33,112 bases of DNA from CAYXXZ01 sp964469165 (GCA_964469165.1 CAYXXZ010000026.1:1-33112); one strand, 5' to 3'. Counted from the first letter of the stretch, positions 1-9,265 are shown. The notes: generated from the letters alone by a model not told the origin. Numbers and translations: made by a program.

Positions 1-51
1 TGCAAGGTAATTTCCATGAGGCAATTATATCAAAATTAGTGTGAACAGGCC
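1..51 (-). mobile_element. End of an insertion sequence, probably IS5 superfamily (IS427-like)
   Basis: Read on the minus strand, the first 51 bases look like the left end of an IS. There is a terminal GGCCTGTTCACAC-type end (about 39-51), a TATAAT box (complement of 24-29), then an ATG (complement of 15-17) opening a frame that begins MEITL. Many IS427-group IS5 transposases start MEIT/MEIS, from memory. The end abuts CTAG at 52-55, which could be the target duplication, and the downstream hsdS frame is broken exactly here. Only the edge is visible, so the family is a guess. The TATAAT lies only 6 bases from the ATG, so it may not be the true promoter. Confidence 0.45.
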
Positions 52-54
52 CTA

Positions 55-810
55 GTTAATCTTCCCCCACTTTCCGAACAAAAGAAAATCGCCCAAATCC
101 TATCCACTTGGGATAAGGCAATCACCACCACCGAACAGCTGCTCGCCAACAGCCAGCAGCAGAAAAAAGCCCTGATACAACAACTTCTCACCGGCAAAAA
201 ACGCCTGCCGGACAAGAATGGGGCTAGATTTTTAGGAAAATGGAAGAAGATAGAAATTGGCACTCTTTTGGCTGAAAGCCGAATACCGTCAGCAAACAGT
301 AATCTTTTAAAACGCCTAACTGTTCGGTTAAATCTTAAAGGAATTGAACAGCGCGAGCTTAGAGGAACCGAGGCTATCGACTCAACTGCTCACTTCACCA
401 GGTCATCTGGACAATTTATTTATGGGAAACAGAATATACACAAAGGAGCCTTTGGGATTATACCTCCTCACCTAGATGGCTATGAGACATCGCAAGACTT
501 GCCTGCATTTGATTTCACAGGAAACTGTCATTCTTCTTGGTTTCTTTACTTTATGAGCCAGGAAGGTTTTTACTCCTCCCTTGAAGATAAGATGTCAGGC
601 ACAGGGTCAAAGCGATTAAGCTCTAAAACCTTCTTCAAAATTAAAATATCAGCACCTGAAATTGAAGAACAACAAAAAATCGCAACTGTGCTTTCCAGTT
701 CCGACCAGGAAATCACCACACTGCAACAAGAGCTCGACGCCTTAAAGCAAGAGAAAAAAGCCCTAATGCAGCAGTTGTTAACCGGAAAGCTAAGGGTAAT
801 AATTAACTAA
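55..810 (+). pseudogene. hsdS: hsdS, type I restriction specificity subunit, 5'-truncated (second half only)
   Basis: HsdS recognises DNA for a type I RM complex through two target-recognition domains, each followed by a conserved helical spacer. The frame is open from base 40 to the stop at 810. It begins inside the central conserved spacer (LPPLSEQKKIAQIL, then KKALIQQLLTGKKRL). It continues through one recognition domain (about 230-650) and ends with the second spacer copy (EIEEQQKIATVLSSSDQEI, then KKALMQQLLTGKLRV). The near-repeat of the two spacers is the diagnostic feature. An in-frame stop at 37-39, in what looks like an IS end, separates it from any upstream half. No ATG opens the remainder; the first plausible alternative start is TTG at 268, inside the recognition domain. 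The gene is AT-rich like the ATPase gene 15 bases downstream and unlike hsdR. Confidence 0.8.
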
Positions 811-825
811 AACAAGGAACCCATC

Positions 826-3800
826 ATGAGTGACAGCCACATCGAAGAAGACTACAGCTTTAACGTCTTGTATGAACAAGTTTCTGACGAAGATCTTTTT
901 GAAGATAAACCTCACGAAAAAGTCAGTGACACTTTATACAAAATCATAGAAAAAGCGAGCAAAGGACTAACGATAGGATTAGAGGGAAATTGGGGATCTG
1001 GAAAATCTACCGTAATCAACTTACTCAAAAACAAATTAGAGAGAGATTCGGGGCAGAGAACCCTATTTTTTATGTTTGATGCTTGGGCCCATGATGGCGA
1101 TCCCCTCAGAAAGATATTTCTGGAGAGCTTAATCCTGGCAATTGATCCTCATGATAAAGACCCTGAACTATCAGAAATAAAATATGAAGTTAGCGCAAGA
1201 AAAAAAAGCATCGATGTAAAGACCAAGAAAGCAGCTTCAAAGCTGGGTAAGTTTTTATCGGCATCGGCATTATTCATTCCTGTAGGTGCTGCACTGCTCT
1301 CCGCAGTGGATTATGAAAAAGTTCTGACACCCTGGAATGGCTTCTGGAATGGCCCACATTGGCTGGTATGGTTTGGGCTACTGCTTTCTCTATCCCCAGT
1401 TCTAGTTTTGTTAATGTGGGCATTTTTTGGTGACACAAAAGAAGGAAGGCGCACATGGGATGTTTTTGAATCCACATCAAGAGAAGATTACACACAGGAT
1501 ATAACTGAAGATGGCGAAAGAACATCAATAGAGTTTGAGAGGTTTTTCGCTAGGATCCTGGACTACACCCTCGGACAACCCGACAAGTCACAATATGACC
1601 GAGCCGTAATAGTCATTGACAATCTTGATCGTGTTGAGCCTGAGCATGCCAAGAATATCTGGTCTACGCTACAAACCTTCTTTCAACACAGAGCTTCGGC
1701 CACGAATAAGCACAGCCCTTGGGGAGATCGGCTTTGGTTTATAGTGCCGTTTGATAGAGCCGGTCTTTCCAGAATTTGGGAAACTGATTCGAAAGGCAAT
1801 AACTCAGGCATTTATCAAAATGGTCTTGCCCCATCTTTTCTTGGAAAAAGTTTTCAGCTAACAGCCGGAGTGCCTGAACCTGTAATGTCGGCTTGGGTTG
1901 ACTACTTAGATGTATGCATCGAAAAATCTCTTAGTGGTTGGCCAGAAAGACAGCGGAAAGCAATCTCAGAAACGTATCAACGCTTTGGAAGCAATCTAGA
2001 GCAATCACCCACACCTCGGGAAATTCGTTTTACTATCAATCAGGCTGGCATGCTCGGCTTAGCATGGGGCGGCAAGGTTAGCGCCGAAGCCATCTGTCTT
2101 TTTGCAATACTACGCCAAAGGAGCTCAGAAAGAGAGCTACGAGTAGACCTACTCAAAGAAGGACTGCCTAAAGGTTATCAAAGTAGAATACCTGAATCAG
2201 ATATCAAATCTGAATTGGCGGGCTTACTGTTTGGCGTATCAAAAGACAAAGGAATGCAGCTACTCTTAGCCCCTGAAATTCATACAGCACTGAGAGATGC
2301 TGACGGCAAACACTTGGCAGAGCTGGCTGAAAGACACAGCAGAGCTTTTTGGGTCGTCTGGGAGGCCAAAAAATCAGCTTGGCTGCCAACTGATACCCAT
2401 ACCGATGACTATAAGATAGCCTTCACTAGCGCCATTTGTAGAGGACTGTCCGGACATTTTCATCACCTGACTCATGACATACTGCAGCTTGAAAAAGTAT
2501 GGAAAGACTCCGTTGATAGATGGGAGCTTGATAAGCATGATTACGCCGAACCAATGTCTGAAATTATTAAAGCATCATCCAGCCCCTCTGACTTTCTTAA
2601 TTGGTTAAAACAAAAAACTTCTATAAAATTAGCAGACATTATCAAAAAAGTAGGAACAGATAAGCTCAACAAAGATGAGCTACCCAGCCTCAACAAATTA
2701 ATATTACTCCTTGATGAAGAAAGCTACCCACTCATGCGCTCACCTTATTCAAGCTTGAACGTCGAGAATTGGAAAGCATGGCTAAGTGTTGCCAAGGAAC
2801 AATCACTCAATTTCAAAATGGTTCTCCCTGCAAAAGGAGCAATTGAAAATCTTGTATCTGATGCGAACTTTGACCAAAACACACAAAACACAAAGGCAAT
2901 ATCATATCTTCGCCAGACCTTTAACATCCACCCCGAATCTAGTGAATGGGCCATAGCAGCAGAGAAGATGATCTCCTGGGCCAACCTACCCAGCCGTGAA
3001 ATTAACTGCGAGGCGTTCTACGACCTATATCTCCAATTGATGACCACACAAAATAGCAAGACTACATCCAAACTCAAAAAATCCGCATCGGAAGAACCAT
3101 TCTGGCAAAGAAGCTCTCAATCGCCTATTGAAGAAAACGGATCACTTATTATGTTGGCCGCAATAGCCTGCGAAGATGAATTACAGAAGCTCCCTCATAT
3201 TGGTAGCTTGGTCAAAACATTCTGGTCATCAAAGCATGAGGACAAAACCACACAAAAATTATTTAATTCACTAAAAGACCTTAATAAATTAGAAATTCTA
3301 TGGCTACTGTCTCGGGATGATACAAATCTACTCGCAATTCAAATTATAAGAATCAACCTTAACTCAGAACTATTCTCACTACCCGAAGGAACAATGTATT
3401 TAGATGAACAGAAGTGGCTTGAAGAGGACGAGACGGAAAATTTCGCACAACTATTATGCCAACATGGCTCTTTCGAAAAGCATGCCGAAAGCATGTCAGG
3501 GAAAGCTGACACCTATCACAAGGTATTCGCAATTTTCAATCGACACGGGGACGACAAGGCTAGATCCTTTATAAATTCAGAAATTAGTAATATAACCAGC
3601 GAGGAGTGGAAAAATCATCTCGACACATGCAATGATTTATTGAAATGTATCAACACCAAGAACCATAAATTCTCTGATGCATTTACTGATTTTTTGATAG
3701 ATACCGTGAGAGGTGAAATAGAACCAAAAGACTGGATATGGAAAAACTTTGACGACTTGCTTTCCAAGGCTGTAGATATCGATGCTATTATCCTTCCAAA

Positions 3801-4158
3801 AATATCAGAAGCCTATTTCAAATCAGATACTGACCATCTAAATAAGATTGCATTTCATGCTATAGCACCTAAGCTTGAGAAACATCTACACTTAATCCCA
3901 CCTCAAGACTATATGAAAAGAATCAACGCATGGATTGATGGAAACTCTCAAGAGCGAATCTCCTGGCTGCTAGAACATGATTTACAACAAACTGAAACGC
4001 CCCTAGAATCTCTTACAGAACGCGTCAAAGAGGCCTTAGAATCTCAGGACATCCCCGACAAAACAGTTTTTGAGGCATTGAACAAAAAATTAGGCTTACA
4101 GATTGTCCCGAGAGATGAAGATACAATCTCTGAAGAAGATACAGAAAAAAATGAATAA
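826..4158 (+). CDS. KAP-family P-loop ATPase with two membrane helices, embedded in the hsd operon
   Basis: A 1110-aa protein. Residues 54-61 form a Walker A motif (GNWGSGKS). A KAP-type FDAWAHDGDP stretch follows at 84-93, and a Walker B strand with VIDNLDR lies at 263-269. Two hydrophobic segments (about 143-160 and 179-202) sit between Walker A and B, as in KAP NTPases, whose ATPase domain is interrupted by membrane helices. The C-terminal ~650 residues are helical and charged, with no domain I recognise. KAP proteins include the F-plasmid phage-exclusion protein PifA. The ATG at 826 follows an AAGGAA ribosome site. The gene starts 15 bases after hsdS and its end overlaps hsdR by 8 bases, so translation is probably coupled. 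It is AT-rich, in sharp contrast to hsdR from ~4160. A role as an auxiliary defence component is inferred from location, not shown. Confidence 0.85.
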   Translation: MSDSHIEEDYSFNVLYEQVSDEDLFEDKPHEKVSDTLYKIIEKASKGLTIGLEGNWGSGKSTVINLLKNKLERDSGQRTLFFMFDAWAHDGDPLRKIFLESLILAIDPHDKDPELSEIKYEVSARKKSIDVKTKKAASKLGKFLSASALFIPVGAALLSAVDYEKVLTPWNGFWNGPHWLVWFGLLLSLSPVLVLLMWAFFGDTKEGRRTWDVFESTSREDYTQDITEDGERTSIEFERFFARILDYTLGQPDKSQYDRAVIVIDNLDRVEPEHAKNIWSTLQTFFQHRASATNKHSPWGDRLWFIVPFDRAGLSRIWETDSKGNNSGIYQNGLAPSFLGKSFQLTAGVPEPVMSAWVDYLDVCIEKSLSGWPERQRKAISETYQRFGSNLEQSPTPREIRFTINQAGMLGLAWGGKVSAEAICLFAILRQRSSERELRVDLLKEGLPKGYQSRIPESDIKSELAGLLFGVSKDKGMQLLLAPEIHTALRDADGKHLAELAERHSRAFWVVWEAKKSAWLPTDTHTDDYKIAFTSAICRGLSGHFHHLTHDILQLEKVWKDSVDRWELDKHDYAEPMSEIIKASSSPSDFLNWLKQKTSIKLADIIKKVGTDKLNKDELPSLNKLILLLDEESYPLMRSPYSSLNVENWKAWLSVAKEQSLNFKMVLPAKGAIENLVSDANFDQNTQNTKAISYLRQTFNIHPESSEWAIAAEKMISWANLPSREINCEAFYDLYLQLMTTQNSKTTSKLKKSASEEPFWQRSSQSPIEENGSLIMLAAIACEDELQKLPHIGSLVKTFWSSKHEDKTTQKLFNSLKDLNKLEILWLLSRDDTNLLAIQIIRINLNSELFSLPEGTMYLDEQKWLEEDETENFAQLLCQHGSFEKHAESMSGKADTYHKVFAIFNRHGDDKARSFINSEISNITSEEWKNHLDTCNDLLKCINTKNHKFSDAFTDFLIDTVRGEIEPKDWIWKNFDDLLSKAVDIDAIILPKISEAYFKSDTDHLNKIAFHAIAPKLEKHLHLIPPQDYMKRINAWIDGNSQERISWLLEHDLQQTETPLESLTERVKEALESQDIPDKTVFEALNKKLGLQIVPRDEDTISEEDTEKNE

Positions 4159-7100
4159 TACCATGCCGTATCAACTCGTAAAATTTCAGGAAGAATACAG
4201 CGCAAAACTACCCGCTCTGACGCTTTTGACCAACCTCGGCTGGTCGTTCCTGTCTCCTGAGCAGGCCCTTACCGCCCGTGGCGGCAAACAGGCTGAGGCG
4301 GTACTGCGCCAGATTCTACGAGCAGAGCTTCAGAAGCGCACTTTCATCTTTGCCGGCAAAAACTATCCGCTATCCGAGAAAGCCATAGACAGCCTGATTG
4401 CCGAGGTGTGCAGCCCTGCTCTCAATGAAGGCCTGCTGACCGCCAACGAGCGGCTCTACAACCACCTGTTGTACGGTATCTCCGTCACCGAGTTCGTCGA
4501 TGGCAAGAAGGCCAGCCCGACCATCGCACTGATCGACTGGCAGAACCCGTCCAACAACAACTTTGTGTTTACCGAGGAATTCGCCATTACCCGCTCTGGC
4601 GGCATCGGCTCTTCATTTCAGGACACGCGCCGTCCGGATATCGTCTGCTTTGTGAACGGTATCCCCCTGGTGGTGATCGAGGCCAAGCGCCCGGATGGCA
4701 ACGCAAAAAAAGGCCCGACCATCGGCGAAGGCATTTCGCAAAGCCTGCGCAACCAGTTCCCCGACGAAATCCCCCAGCTGTTCGCCTACAGCCAGTTGCT
4801 GCTGTCCATCAATGGCAACGAGGGCCGTTATGGCACCTGCGGCACGCCGGCCAAGTTCTGGGCCGCCTGGCGGGAGGGGGACATACCGGATGCCGAGATG
4901 GCTGCCATCAAAAATAAAAAACTATCGGATGCCCAGATGTCAGTCTTGTTCAGCCACCGCCCGGCGGCTGATTTTGCCTGGTATCAAAACTTGATTGCGG
5001 GCGGTGAACTTGCCGTCACCGGGCAGGACCGGATGCTGATCAGCCTCCTCTCCCCTGCCCGCCTGCTGGAAATGACACGTTTCTTTACTTTGTTCGACAA
5101 AAAAGCGGGCAAGATCGTCGCCCGTTATCAGCAGGTGTTCGGCATCAAGCGGCTGATCGAGCGCATCAATACCAGGAATGTTGCCGGTGGCCGCGAGGGC
5201 GGTGTGATCTGGCACACCACGGGTTCCGGCAAGTCGTTCACCATGGTGTTCCTGAGCAAGGCGCTGATCCTGCACGACAGCCTCAAGCAGTGCCGGATTG
5301 TGGTGGTGACGGACAGGGTGGATCTCGAAGACCAGCTCAGCAAAACTTTCGTCTCCGGCGGCGAACTGGCCGGCAAAAAGGACAAGGCAACGGCGATGGC
5401 CACCTCCGGCAAGCGCCTGGCCGAGCAGATCGGCAAGGGCACCGAGCGGATCATCTTCTCGCTGATCCAGAAGTTCAACACCGCCACCAAGCTGCCGGAG
5501 TGCGTGAATACCAGCCCGGATATCATCGTGCTGATCGACGAGGGCCACCGCAGCCAGGGCGGCGAGAACCATATCCGCATGAAGCAGGCGCTACCCAATG
5601 CCGCTTTTGTGGCCTTTACCGGCACCCCGCTTTTGAAGGACGACAAAACCACCAACAAGTTCGGCCCCATCGTGCATGCCTACACCATGCAGCGGGCGGT
5701 GGAAGACAGGACGGTGACGCCACTGCTGTACGAGGAACGCATCCCCGATCTGGATGTGAATGAACGCGCCATCGACAGTTGGTTCGAGCGCATCACGGAA
5801 GGGCTCTCCAGCGAGCAGAAGGCCGACCTGAAGCGCAAGTTCGCCAGGAAGGGTGAGGTGTACGGCGTGGATGATCGTATCCATCTGATCGCGCTGGATA
5901 TCGCCAACCATTTTGTGAAGAACATCGATGACGGCCTAAAGGGCCAACTGGCCTGCGACAGTAAGGCCTCGGCTATCAAATACAAGAAATACCTGGATGA
6001 AGCGGGCCTGTTCGAGTCCGCCGTGGTGATGAGCCCGCCGGATACCCGCGAAGGCAATACCTCCATTGATGAGGCTACCGTGCCGGAAGTCAGCCAATGG
6101 TGGAAAAGCACCGTGGGCAGCCAGGATGAAAAGCTCTACACCAAGGAAGTCATCAAGCGCTTTGACGAGGACAGCGCGCTGAAACTGTTGATCGTGGTGG
6201 ACAAGCTGCTGACCGGGTTCGACGAGCCGAAAAACACCGTGCTCTACATCGACAAGCCGCTGAAGGAACACAACCTGATCCAGGCCATCGCGCGGGTGAA
6301 CCGCCTGCACCCGCAGAAGAAATTCGGCCTGCTGATCGACTATCGCGGCATTCTGGCCGAGTTGGATACCACCATCGCCAGGTACCAGGATCTGGCCTCC
6401 CGCACCCAGGGCGGTTACGACATCGACGATATCACCGGCCTCTACAGCCAGATGAGCACGGAATACAAGCGCTTGCCCTGGCTCTATAAGAACCTGTGGG
6501 CGATCTTCGATGGCGTGAAGAACAAGAACGACATCGAGCAGTTGCGCCAGGTGCTGGTGCCCAAGACAGAAGAGTGCGATGGCGAACTGGTGGATGTGCA
6601 TCTCAAGGTGCGTGAGGATTTCTACGAGGCGCTGACCGCGTTCGCCGGTTGCCTGAAAGTGGCGCTGCAATCGGCCACCTTCTTTGAAGACAACAGCTTC
6701 AGCGACGACGACCGCCGCCATTACAAGGAAACGGTGAAGCAGTTTTCCAGCCTGCGTCAGTTGGTACAGCAGGATGCCGGTGAGCGAATCGATTATGACG
6801 AATACGCGGAGCAGGTGAAAAAACTGCTGGACAAGCATGTGGTGGGCGTCGGCGTGAAGGAGCCCACCGGCGTGTATGAAGTCGGCAAAATGGGCCAGAA
6901 ACAGCAGCCGGAAGAGTGGAGCACCGATAAGACCCGCAACGAAACCGACATCATCAAAACCCGTGTAACCCGCATGATCGAGCAGGAACTGGGGGACGAT
7001 CCCTACGCGCAGGAAGCCTTTTCAAAACTGCTGCGCCAGGCCATCGCGGAGGCGGAAAAGCTGTTCGACCATCCGTTGAAGCAGTACATGCTGTTCCGCG

Positions 7101-7471
7101 AGTTTGAAGAGCAGGTTCAGGAACGCCGCCTGCCGGACATCCCCGATGCCTTTGCGGGCAATCGCCATGCGCAGGCCTACTTTGGTGTATTCAAGAAGAT
7201 TCTGCCGGAGGTCTTTGCCACTCTTGCCATGGAGAAAGTCCCGCAGGTTCAGGACAAATGGGTAAAACTGGCTTTTGAAATGGACCGAGCAGTGGAAACC
7301 TCGGTGGCCGAACACTCCATCAACCCGCAAAACATCGAGGCCGATATCCGCAAGAAGCTGCTGCCCCGTATGTTTCAGGAGTGCAAAGCCATCGGCGGCG
7401 GCATGGACCAGGCGCGGAAGATTGTCGAGATGGTCGTACAGATCACCCGTGTCGGCTTGAGCGCGGTGTGA
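4151..7471 (+). CDS. hsdR: HsdR, type I restriction enzyme endonuclease/translocase subunit
   Basis: HsdR cuts and translocates DNA in a type I RM complex using ATP. From the ATG at 4151 the protein is 1106 aa, a normal HsdR length. The N-terminal PD-(D/E)xK nuclease shows D163 and the E177-A-K179 pair (RPDIVCFVNG, then VVIEAKRPD). The helicase has Walker A TTGSGKS near 355-361, a DEGH box near 463, an FTGTPL motif III, and the motif VI-like QAIARVNRLHP. The start at 4151 overlaps the ATPase stop by 8 bases; the open frame extends upstream to 4103 only inside that gene, and an ATG at 4163 is possible. Base composition switches from AT-rich to GC-rich at the start of this gene. hsdM is not in the window and is expected upstream of the IS. 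The gene looks intact, but with hsdS broken the locus may be inactive. Confidence 0.95.
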   Translation: MNNTMPYQLVKFQEEYSAKLPALTLLTNLGWSFLSPEQALTARGGKQAEAVLRQILRAELQKRTFIFAGKNYPLSEKAIDSLIAEVCSPALNEGLLTANERLYNHLLYGISVTEFVDGKKASPTIALIDWQNPSNNNFVFTEEFAITRSGGIGSSFQDTRRPDIVCFVNGIPLVVIEAKRPDGNAKKGPTIGEGISQSLRNQFPDEIPQLFAYSQLLLSINGNEGRYGTCGTPAKFWAAWREGDIPDAEMAAIKNKKLSDAQMSVLFSHRPAADFAWYQNLIAGGELAVTGQDRMLISLLSPARLLEMTRFFTLFDKKAGKIVARYQQVFGIKRLIERINTRNVAGGREGGVIWHTTGSGKSFTMVFLSKALILHDSLKQCRIVVVTDRVDLEDQLSKTFVSGGELAGKKDKATAMATSGKRLAEQIGKGTERIIFSLIQKFNTATKLPECVNTSPDIIVLIDEGHRSQGGENHIRMKQALPNAAFVAFTGTPLLKDDKTTNKFGPIVHAYTMQRAVEDRTVTPLLYEERIPDLDVNERAIDSWFERITEGLSSEQKADLKRKFARKGEVYGVDDRIHLIALDIANHFVKNIDDGLKGQLACDSKASAIKYKKYLDEAGLFESAVVMSPPDTREGNTSIDEATVPEVSQWWKSTVGSQDEKLYTKEVIKRFDEDSALKLLIVVDKLLTGFDEPKNTVLYIDKPLKEHNLIQAIARVNRLHPQKKFGLLIDYRGILAELDTTIARYQDLASRTQGGYDIDDITGLYSQMSTEYKRLPWLYKNLWAIFDGVKNKNDIEQLRQVLVPKTEECDGELVDVHLKVREDFYEALTAFAGCLKVALQSATFFEDNSFSDDDRRHYKETVKQFSSLRQLVQQDAGERIDYDEYAEQVKKLLDKHVVGVGVKEPTGVYEVGKMGQKQQPEEWSTDKTRNETDIIKTRVTRMIEQELGDDPYAQEAFSKLLRQAIAEAEKLFDHPLKQYMLFREFEEQVQERRLPDIPDAFAGNRHAQAYFGVFKKILPEVFATLAMEKVPQVQDKWVKLAFEMDRAVETSVAEHSINPQNIEADIRKKLLPRMFQECKAIGGGMDQARKIVEMVVQITRVGLSAV

Positions 7472-7477
7472 TCGGTG

Positions 7478-8227
7478 ATGAGCGTTCCGATTCGCAGCCC
7501 GGCGCAGCGCCTGAGTTTCCGTTATGGCGATGAGCGGATCATCTTCGAACGCGTATCGCGCCCACAGGCAAGCGGCAAAGTGCTGATCAAGGTTCACCCC
7601 GATTGCCGCGTGGTGGTCTCCGCGCCCGCAAACGCGGGGGATGATATGGTGCTGTCCGCGGTAAAGAATCGGGGGCGCTGGATCTACGAGCAGTTGCGGG
7701 ATTTCCGCAGGCAACTGGAGCACATCCGGCCACGCCAATACCTGAGCGGTGAAAGCCACCACTATCTGGGCAAGCAATACCTGCTCAAGGTGATTGCGGA
7801 GCCGCAGCGGGTTCAGGGCGTGAAACTGTTGCGCGGCAGGCTGGAGGTTTCAGTGCGCCAGAAAAGCCCTGACAAGGTGCGGGAGCTGCTGGGGAAATGG
7901 TACAAGGCCAGAGCCAGAGAAGTGTTCGCCAGGCGCCTCGACGCCATGCTGGAACAGGCTTTGTGGGTAACTGAACGCCCATCCCTGCGCTTGCTCACCA
8001 TGCAAACCCAATGGGGCAGCTGTTCACCCAACGGCCGGCTGACGCTCAACCCGCACCTGGTCAAAGCCCCCCGCGAGTGCATCGACTACGTGATTCTGCA
8101 CGAGCTTTGCCATATCGCCGAACACAATCACAGCGAGCGGTTTTATCGGCTGATGAACCAGGTCATGCCCAAGTGGGAACCTGTCAAACACAGACTCGAC
8201 GCCATGGCTTGGGCGATACTCAGCTGA
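7478..8227 (+). CDS. YgjP-like (DUF45) M48-type zinc metallopeptidase
   Basis: A protein of about 249 aa of the YgjP/DUF45 family, often annotated as an M48 family metallopeptidase. The zinc site is a HELCH motif near residue 208, followed by the expected His-rich stretch (HNHSERFY), close to the C-terminus. TQWGSCS and LNPHLVKAP are typical conserved segments of the family. The start is ATG at 7478; a GTG at 7475 is directly in front of it. It lies 6 bases after hsdR and is likely cotranscribed. From general knowledge, YgjP-type genes are frequent neighbours of hsdR, so it probably belongs to the restriction locus, but its substrate is unknown. It converges on apbC with only 17 bases between the stops. 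Confidence 0.85.
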   Translation: MSVPIRSPAQRLSFRYGDERIIFERVSRPQASGKVLIKVHPDCRVVVSAPANAGDDMVLSAVKNRGRWIYEQLRDFRRQLEHIRPRQYLSGESHHYLGKQYLLKVIAEPQRVQGVKLLRGRLEVSVRQKSPDKVRELLGKWYKARAREVFARRLDAMLEQALWVTERPSLRLLTMQTQWGSCSPNGRLTLNPHLVKAPRECIDYVILHELCHIAEHNHSERFYRLMNQVMPKWEPVKHRLDAMAWAILS

Positions 8228-8244
8228 GCTATGGGCCGGCTTCT

Positions 8245-9066
8245 CTACTCAACAACAATCTCGGGTTCGGAAGTGTCCAACCCGTCCAGGGTTTCCAGCA
8301 GTTGCCGGGCTATTTCCTTGTAGGCCAGTGCGATATCGCCCTGCGGGGCCTTCGCCACGCTGGGCAGGCCGTTGTCGGCTTCTTCGCGGATGCGTCTGTC
8401 GAGGGGCAGCGAGCCCAGAAGCCTGGCGTTGTACTCATCGGCGACCCGCTCGCCGCCACCTTCGCCGAAGATGTGCTCGGTGTGACCGCAGTTGGAGCAG
8501 ATGTGCACCGCCATGTTTTCGATGATGCCGAGCACGGGGATGTTCACCTTGCGGAACATTTCGATACCCTTGCGAGCGTCGAGCAGCGCGATGTCCTGGG
8601 GCGTGGTGACGATCACCGCGCCGGATACCGCCGCCTTCTGCGCCAGGGTGAGCTGGATGTCACCCGTGCCGGGGGGCATGTCCACGATCAACACATCGAG
8701 GTCACCCCACAGGGTCTGTTCCAGCATCTGGATCAATGCACCACCGGCCATGGGCCCGCGCCACACCATCGGCGTGTTCTCGGTGGCGAGATAGCCCATG
8801 CTCATGGACTGGATGCCGTGCGCGGACACCGGCTTCATGAATTTCTGCTCGACGATCTCGGGCCGGGTTCCCGCGGCAAGGCCGAGCATCTTGGCCTGGC
8901 TGGGCCCGTAGATATCCGCGTCGAGCAGCCCGACGCGCTTGCCCAGCGCCTCGAGCGCGAGCGCGAGATTGACGGCCGTGGTCGACTTGCCGACCCCACC
9001 CTTTCCGGAGGCGACAGCGACGATGAACCTGACATTTTGCAATCCCGACGGGGAAATAGATGACAT
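8245..9066 (-). CDS. apbC: ApbC/Mrp iron-sulfur cluster carrier ATPase
   Basis: A cytosolic MinD/ParA-type ATPase that binds and hands over [4Fe-4S] clusters. The 273-aa product has a deviant Walker A GKGGVGKST at 21-29, a VDMPPGTGD segment at 128-136, and the cluster-binding CSNC pair (C190, C193). It lacks the N-terminal MIP18/DUF59-like domain found in the longer E. coli Mrp (about 370 aa). Starting at this ATG agrees with the short form, and I see no in-frame extension carrying that domain. It diverges from metG, as in E. coli, with an inverted-repeat element in the gap. Confidence 0.93.
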   Translation of the reverse strand: MSSISPSGLQNVRFIVAVASGKGGVGKSTTAVNLALALEALGKRVGLLDADIYGPSQAKMLGLAAGTRPEIVEQKFMKPVSAHGIQSMSMGYLATENTPMVWRGPMAGGALIQMLEQTLWGDLDVLIVDMPPGTGDIQLTLAQKAAVSGAVIVTTPQDIALLDARKGIEMFRKVNIPVLGIIENMAVHICSNCGHTEHIFGEGGGERVADEYNARLLGSLPLDRRIREEADNGLPSVAKAPQGDIALAYKEIARQLLETLDGLDTSEPEIVVE

Positions 9067-9115
9067 GACGGCTCCTGCAGGGACAATGAATTCGTGGCGG
9101 TCATCTTACTATGTA

Positions 9116-9265
9116 TGAGTTGCACGTTACAGGTTACACGTTTCACGCACAAAAACCGAAGTGGCCTGCAGCTCCGTGTCCTATCCATCCCTCGTGCCAT
9201 TGTCTGTGCGCCACTCTCGCCGTCGGCGCCCACGTGAAACATGAAACCTGTAACGTGCAACTCAG
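9116..9265. repeat. Inverted repeat with ~32-base arms in the apbC-metG gap
   Basis: Left arm about 9116-9147, right arm about 9234-9265. The arms are reverse complements with two mismatches that I count. Both contain GTTGCACGTTACAGGTT-type sequence. The ~86-base spacer has no ORF I believe. The element is intergenic and could fold as a long hairpin or cruciform. It is one of three unlike inverted-repeat elements in the window (see 11381 and 27620). Confidence 0.8.

Noticed and set aside
5936..6838. Long minus-strand ORF inside hsdR
   Set aside because: Antisense shadow of a GC-rich, clearly conserved gene.
8011..9063. 350-aa plus-strand ORF opposite apbC
   Set aside because: Antisense of apbC; the translation is His/Gly/Asp-rich and without domains.
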